In this document: piece by piece, positions 6,092-9,905 of the stretch
Position numbering within the stretch: the first letter of the stretch is position 1
How the letters are laid out: every line of letters begins with the position of its first letter
Origin: an uncultured Clostridia bacterium
Lineage (GTDB): Bacteria; Bacillota; Clostridia; Christensenellales; Aristaeellaceae
NCBI GenBank assembly: GCA_904420265.1
Contig: CAJFUU010000165.1
Location: forward strand, 1-9,905
Length of the DNA: 9,905 bases
Reading direction: 5' to 3'
The notes under the pieces: generated by a model
The model's database searches: none
What the model was told of the DNA's origin: nothing
The model's input: the letters and a program-made list of their open reading frames with translations, nothing else
Made by a program: the position numbers and the translations under genes

Positions 6092-6128
6092 AAGGCAGGT
6101 GGGAAATTTCGGGAGGAGAGATGCCGCC

Positions 6129-7964
6129 ATGACGCACCCAAAGCGACGGATCGGCACGCTGGCGTTGGTAACGCTGCTGTTGCTTGCGGCTGCGGTCATG
6201 GTGTTTTATTCGGTTCTGTCCTATGCAAACGGCACCTGGCGGGAAATCGAGGGGCTGATGTTCAACGGCATCGCTCAGCGCGCGGACAACCAGGCCGAGC
6301 ATCTTCGCATGCCGCTGGAGAGCCGGTTGCGCCATCTTGAAGCGCTCGCCGCCTATTTGAACCGCTCTACTCACACGGCGGAAGATCTGCGCGAAATACT
6401 GCATGCCTCGGCGCAGACGCAGGGCTTTGAAAACCTGGCCAGTGTGGACGCGACCGGCGCGGCCCTTTGCGCCGACGGTGAAACGCGCGACTTTTCCGAT
6501 CTGTCTTGCCTTGCCTATGTGCGCGCCGGCGAAAGCGGCGTTTACGCGGCGGAAACGCCGGAAAGCGACCTCATTTTGCTGGCCGCGCCTTTGGCGGACG
6601 GCGGCGCGCTCGTGGCCGCCCTGTCGGCAGAGGCGCTGGCCAAAGATTTTCTTGTCGGAACAAGCGATAGCTTCCTGGTAACCGCCGACGGCCGGATTGT
6701 GGCCTCCAACGCGGCCGACGCAAAGCGGCATGTGGGCCAAACCCTCTCCTCCCTGCTCGGCACGGACGCCATGGACGCGGATATCGCGCAAAACCTGCGC
6801 GCTGTCCGCCGTCTTGCAAACGGCTCGCAGGACTTATACGTCGCCTGCGCGCCGCTGAACGTGGGCGGTTGGCAGGTGGTCAGCATTGTTTCCGTGGACG
6901 AGGCCCGCAGCAGTTACGCCTTTATGTACGACGCCGCGCATTTGCTGGAATTGCGCCTGGCGCTGTGCGCGGGCGTAATTCTGGCGGTGGCCGTATGGTT
7001 GATGCGCAGCAAAACCAGGCAGATCCGCGCCGAAAAACTGCGCCTGGAGTGGAGCGAAGAGCGCTACCGCGTCCTCGCGCAGGATTCCAACGAAGTTTTT
7101 TGGGAGTACGATTTGCAGGAAAACCGCCTGCGCATGGGCGAAAATTTCAACCGTCTCTGCGGCCGCGCGGGCGACGAAACGCTCGAAGGCTTTCTGAGCG
7201 GCGTGCATCCCAACGACTGCCCCCGTCTGAAAGATGTTCTGCGCGTGCTCACCGGAGACGCCAGCGCCGAAACCCGCGCCGCTGTGGACGTGCGCCTGCG
7301 CGTGGGCGGGCCGGAAAGCACGCGCTATCTCTGGTGCCGGACGCGCATGAGCGTGCTTTTGGACGCCCGCCGCCACCGGCGCCTGGTTATCGGCAAACTG
7401 ACCGACGTTTCGCAGGACCGCCTCAACGCCGAACGCCTGGAAAAGCGCGCCCGCACAGACGCCTTGACGGGGCTGCTCAACCGCGCCGGGTTGGAGGAAG
7501 CCATCGGCGCGCGGTTGCAGGCGGCCGGGCGCGCGCCCTGCGCCGTGGTGCTGATGGACGTGGACGATTTTAAGGCCGTCAACGACACGCATGGCCATCA
7601 CGTGGGCGACGAGGTATTGCGCGCCCTGGCCGACTTCCTGCGCGGCCACTTCCGGGGCACGGACATCATCGGCCGCCTCGGCGGCGACGAATTCATGGCC
7701 CTGATGGAAGGCGTGGACGGCCATGAAAAACTCACGCAGGCCCTGACGCGCTGCCGGGAGGCCATGTCAGGCCTGCGCGTGGGCGATTTGGAAATCTGTT
7801 GCAGCGCGGGCGCGGCATTGTTCCCCGCGGCGGGAGAATCCTTCGACGCGCTCTACAAATGCACCGACCTGGCCCTGTACGAGGCCAAGCGCGCCGGCAA
7901 AAGCCGCTACGTTATTTACACGCAGCAGACGGGCGAATCTCAGGAAGCCCGCCCTGCCCCGTAA
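6129..7964 (+). CDS. Membrane diguanylate cyclase (Cache-like, PAS, GGDEF)
   Basis: A 611-aa inner-membrane sensor enzyme that should make cyclic di-GMP from two GTP. Order: TM1 (about 9-31), an extracytoplasmic sensor region of about 32-270 with a Cache-like pattern (for example DSFLVTADGRIVASN, then GWQVVSIV), TM2 (about 275-292), a short coiled stretch, PAS (about 310-430, EVFWEYDLQENRL), and GGDEF (about 440-600). The catalytic motif GGDEF is intact at 518-522, with the metal-site stretch MDVDDFK (476-482), NDTHGH (485-490) and DALTGLLNR (444-452). The product-inhibition I-site RxxD is present as R509-D512, five residues before GGDEF, so feedback control is expected. There is no EAL or HD-GYP domain. 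The start is ATG 6129, backed by GGGAGGAG. An overlapping ATG at 6121 is out of frame. It is divergent from the wall-binding protein; the ligand is unknown. Confidence 0.93.
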   Translation: MTHPKRRIGTLALVTLLLLAAAVMVFYSVLSYANGTWREIEGLMFNGIAQRADNQAEHLRMPLESRLRHLEALAAYLNRSTHTAEDLREILHASAQTQGFENLASVDATGAALCADGETRDFSDLSCLAYVRAGESGVYAAETPESDLILLAAPLADGGALVAALSAEALAKDFLVGTSDSFLVTADGRIVASNAADAKRHVGQTLSSLLGTDAMDADIAQNLRAVRRLANGSQDLYVACAPLNVGGWQVVSIVSVDEARSSYAFMYDAAHLLELRLALCAGVILAVAVWLMRSKTRQIRAEKLRLEWSEERYRVLAQDSNEVFWEYDLQENRLRMGENFNRLCGRAGDETLEGFLSGVHPNDCPRLKDVLRVLTGDASAETRAAVDVRLRVGGPESTRYLWCRTRMSVLLDARRHRRLVIGKLTDVSQDRLNAERLEKRARTDALTGLLNRAGLEEAIGARLQAAGRAPCAVVLMDVDDFKAVNDTHGHHVGDEVLRALADFLRGHFRGTDIIGRLGGDEFMALMEGVDGHEKLTQALTRCREAMSGLRVGDLEICCSAGAALFPAAGESFDALYKCTDLALYEAKRAGKSRYVIYTQQTGESQEARPAP

Positions 7965-7975
7965 CCGTCCCTCAG

Positions 7976-8120
7976 GCGCTTCGTGCGCGGGGCGGATTGC
8001 CCTTTGCGCGCGAGGAGGCGCCATTTCGGCATAGTGGCGGGAAAGCATCAGCTTGGGTTGCCCTTTATGCGCGGGGAGGCACCGGGAAACGAGAAGCGCT
8101 CCGTGCGCGGCAGGTTGCCA
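7976..8120 (+). repeat. Decayed direct repeats after the GGDEF gene
   Basis: GCGCT[T/C]CGTGCGCGG occurs at 7976-7990 and again at 8096-8110, 120 bases apart, and TTGCCCTTT with a following GCGCG[C/G]GAGGAGGC-like run occurs near 7997 and 8058. A weak hairpin GGGC-GGATT-GCCC followed by TTT (7990-8005) may serve as the GGDEF gene's terminator. No protein gene is supported here. Confidence 0.4.
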
Positions 8121-8188
8121 AAAAGTTTGACGTCTGTGAAGGCAGGCTTTCTTGTCAGGCCGCCCCTTGATAACGCTTCGAGGCGCGT

Positions 8189-8450
8189 TCCGCCCAAGGC
8201 GAAGCCGCAAAATCCCGCGGCTATCAAAACGTCCGACAGCCGCATGGGCGGGGCGTTCGTCCCCGTCAGGCCTCGTGCCGAAATCTTTGATTGGAGCCGC
8301 TGGCAGCTCCGCCCAAGGCAAAACCGTAAAATCCTGCGGCTATCAAAACGTCCGGCAGTCGCATGGACGGGGCGTTCGTCCCCGTCAGGCGTCGTGCCGA
8401 AATCTTTGATTGGAGCCGCCGTCAGCTCCGCCCAAGGCGAAGCCGCAAAA
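8189..8450 (+). repeat. 119-bp tandem repeat, 2.2 copies
   Basis: Two full units (8189-8307, 8308-8426) and 24 bases of a third (8427-8450), each starting TCCGCCCAAGGC. The 119-bp period is not a multiple of three, which argues against coding. Each unit folds into hairpins: 8204-8208/8217-8221, 8247-8253/8261-8267, and GGAGC/GCTCC across the unit boundary (8293-8297/8306-8310). Differences between copies keep pairing: the second stem is GGCGGGG/CCCCGTC in copy 1 (one G-T) and GACGGGG/CCCCGTC in copy 2 (all Watson-Crick). Confidence 0.75.
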
Positions 8451-9224
8451 CGCTCCGGCTTTGCGCCTTCCGCCGCTTCCATCACGGTTTATCTGCATTT
8501 TTTGACCGTTCAGGCCGCAAATTGTACAGAGCGAATATTTTTCAGTCCCCTGGCCGTCGGAAAACATTGCAAATTGCCGCAAAACCTCGTGGATTTCGCG
8601 GCTCTTGCCTCTTTTCGCAATTTGCTTAAGCCCTGAAGCGCCCGGCCACAAATTGCGCCAGGCAGATGTTTTCTCACCGTACCGCCGCAAGGGCTGCAAG
8701 CCCAAGGAATCGCAGGGCGCGCTGCGACGAATTTTGCCGATTCTGCGAACCGAAAAACCGCCTCGCCGCCAAATTTGATTTTACACCTACTCTGCGCAAC
8801 TTCTTTGCCGGCATCCATGCCCTGCATGGACACGCTTTTCCGCCCCGCTATTCTGCGTAAAACCGCTTCGCGGTGCATATAGTGTCTGCCGCCGTGCGAG
8901 CGGTTTCCCGTCGATATTCCCGCGTATTCCTTCGCCTCGCCCCATCACCCTCAAACGTCGGGCTTCCATTGCCGCGCGAGCGGTTTCCCATCGATCTTCT
9001 GTTTCTTTCTTCGCCCCGCTCCGTCGCCCCTTCAAGACTCTTCCGTCGCGCACATCCATTCCCGCGCGGCGCGCCTTTCTCCGCCCGCGCCGCCAGCATG
9101 CCCCCAATCGCCGGGGCTTCTGTCGCCGCGCTTCGCCTCTTCGCCGCGCGTTTACGCTTCTCGCGCCGAATCGCCGCGTTTCGCGTCTTATCGTGAAATT
9201 TACCGGCAAATCGCGCGATATGTG
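8451..9224. other. Gene-free stretch with pyrimidine-rich plus strand
   Basis: No supportable gene: the open frames on either strand are low-complexity (mostly Arg, Ala, Glu, Ser) and lack ribosome binding sites. Contents: an inverted repeat GCAAATTGC/GCAATTTGC (8569-8577, 8617-8625) flanking AAAA and TTTT, which could be an inefficient terminator; a 29-bp direct repeat with three mismatches (8891-8919 and 8971-8999); and from about 8900 to 9190 a plus strand that is strikingly rich in C and T. A 10-bp palindrome ATCGCGCGAT (9210-9219) sits just before the next promoter. Confidence 0.45.
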
Positions 9225-9253
9225 TTGACGGATTGGCAAAAAAGATATACAAT
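9225..9253 (+). promoter_or_regulatory. Promoter of the BMP-family gene
   Basis: -35 TTGACG (9225-9230), a 17-base spacer and -10 TACAAT (9248-9253); the start should be near 9260. The perfect palindrome ATCGCGCGAT (9210-9219) lies five bases upstream of the -35, a possible operator. The -10 context TATACAAT is the same as before the GDPD gene. Confidence 0.7.
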
Positions 9254-9265
9254 CTATCCGTATCT

Positions 9266-9289
9266 GGCGAAAATGTTCGCCTTTTTCGC
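9266..9289 (+). promoter_or_regulatory. Leader with two competing hairpins before the BMP gene
   Basis: GGCGAA-AATG-TTCGCC (9266-9281) followed by T5 (9282-9286) is a minimal intrinsic-terminator form starting about six bases into the transcript. The same bases can instead form GCGAAAA/TTTTCGC (9267-9273 with 9283-9289), which hides the U-run in a stem. The two folds exclude each other. The hairpin lies very close to the 5' end, so it could equally be a stabilising 5' structure. Confidence 0.4.
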
Positions 9290-9318
9290 TCAGGAAGGAT
9301 ATGTGGAGGGAAGAATCA

Positions 9319-9905
9319 ATGAAAAAACTGTTTGCTCTGGTGCTTTCCCTGATGCTCGTCTTTGCCTTTGCCGGCAGCGCGCTCGCCTTTGAGCCGATCC
9401 CCGCCGATGAAATCAAGGTGGGTTTCGTTTACATTGGCGACCCCAGCGACAAGGGCTACACCCTGGCGCACCACGAGGGCACCCTGGAAATGCAGGAAGC
9501 CCTGGGCCTGCGCGATGACCAGATCCTGGTCAAGACCTTCGTGACCGAAGACAGCGCCTGCGAAGACGCCATTCTCGAGCTGATCGAGCAGGGCTGCGAC
9601 ATGATCTTCGGCAACAGCTTCGGCTTTGGCACTTACATGGCGGAACTGGCGGAAGAGTACCCGGACGTCATCTTCCTGCACTGCTCCGGCAATCTCTCCA
9701 ACGACGTCAACTTCGTCAACTACTTCGGCCGCATTTGGGAAGCGCGCTACCTGGCCGGCATCGCCGCGGGCCTGCGCACCGAGAACAACCACCTGGGCTA
9801 TGTGGCCGCCATGCAGATTCCCGAGTGCATCTACTCCATGAACGCCTACTTCCTGGGCGCGCGCAGCGTCAACCCGGACGTGACCATGGACGTGCTCTTC
9901 ACCAA
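9319..9905 (+). CDS. BMP-family ABC transporter substrate-binding protein (partial)
   Basis: The first 195 codons of an exported solute-binding protein; the 3' end lies outside the window. A signal peptide (1-23, AGSALA|FE) precedes the mature start IKVGFVYIGDPSDKGYT (33-49), a pattern of the BMP/PnrA family, whose studied members bind purine nucleosides or related compounds and feed ABC importers. Other family-like segments are GCDMIFGNSFGFG (near 95-107), NYFGRIWEARYLAGIAAGL and NHLGYVAAM. The start is ATG 9319, with GGAGGG (9305-9310) 8 bases upstream; an in-frame ATG at 9301 has its AGGAAGG too close. There is no Cys after the hydrophobic core, so it is not a lipoprotein, unlike most Gram-positive binding proteins. 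ATPase and permease genes would be expected downstream. The substrate is not determined. Confidence 0.9.
   Translation, partial: MKKLFALVLSLMLVFAFAGSALAFEPIPADEIKVGFVYIGDPSDKGYTLAHHEGTLEMQEALGLRDDQILVKTFVTEDSACEDAILELIEQGCDMIFGNSFGFGTYMAELAEEYPDVIFLHCSGNLSNDVNFVNYFGRIWEARYLAGIAAGLRTENNHLGYVAAMQIPECIYSMNAYFLGARSVNPDVTMDVLFT

Noticed and set aside
6027..6128. N-terminal extension of the GGDEF protein to 6027
   Set aside because: The extension covers both TATAAT boxes and the ribosome binding site; ATG 6129 is well placed after GGGAGGAG and directly precedes the first membrane segment.
8048..8485. Minus-strand 145-aa frame covering the tandem repeat
   Set aside because: The 119-bp period shifts frame between copies, so the same DNA is read in different frames; it stays open only because GC-rich DNA has few stops.
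8787..9416. Minus-strand frames of 209 and 134 aa in the pyrimidine-rich tract
   Set aside because: Low-complexity Arg/Ala/Glu composition, no ribosome binding site, and the longer one starts inside the BMP gene in antisense and overlaps its promoter.

Overview
The window reads as chromosomal DNA from a GC-rich member of the Firmicutes, most likely a clostridial lineage. The grounds are strong AGGAGG-type ribosome binding sites, sigma-A-type promoters with 17-base spacers, Noc/ParB-type HTH chemistry, short MKK-type signal peptides and a BMP-family solute-binding protein. This placement is an inference. No rRNA, tRNA, CRISPR array or transposase gene was seen.

Layout: (1) 1-341 holds no supportable gene. 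(2) 342-1160 on the minus strand is a Noc-like ParB-family DNA-binding protein with its own promoter (1218-1246). (3) 1161-2348 has no protein gene, but holds a consensus promoter (1713-1741) reading into a rod-shaped structured RNA of about 198 nt (1748-1945, 6S-RNA-like). That RNA abuts a 258-bp element with long imperfect, palindrome-containing ends (1944-2201). (4) 2349-4220 is a secreted glycerophosphodiester phosphodiesterase-family protein. (5) 4447-4911 is a GNAT acetyltransferase whose leader contains an intrinsic-terminator-like hairpin. (6) 5081-5887 (minus) is a secreted protein ending in a PG_binding_1 domain. It diverges from (7) 6129-7964, a membrane Cache-PAS-GGDEF diguanylate cyclase. 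(8) 7965-9318 is a long stretch without a supportable gene, carrying decayed repeats, a 119-bp tandem repeat and a pyrimidine-rich tract. (9) 9319 to the window end is the start of a BMP-family substrate-binding protein, with a leader that can fold into two competing hairpins.

The genes look like separate transcription units: nearly every one has its own recognisable promoter and there are no overlapping coding regions. The shared theme is the cell surface and signalling (three exported proteins, one membrane c-di-GMP enzyme) rather than one pathway. I see no defence system, phage or biosynthetic cluster. The least ordinary content is non-coding: the 6S-like RNA, the element beside it, the 119-bp repeat with structure-preserving substitutions, and two gene leaders that look like transcription attenuators.
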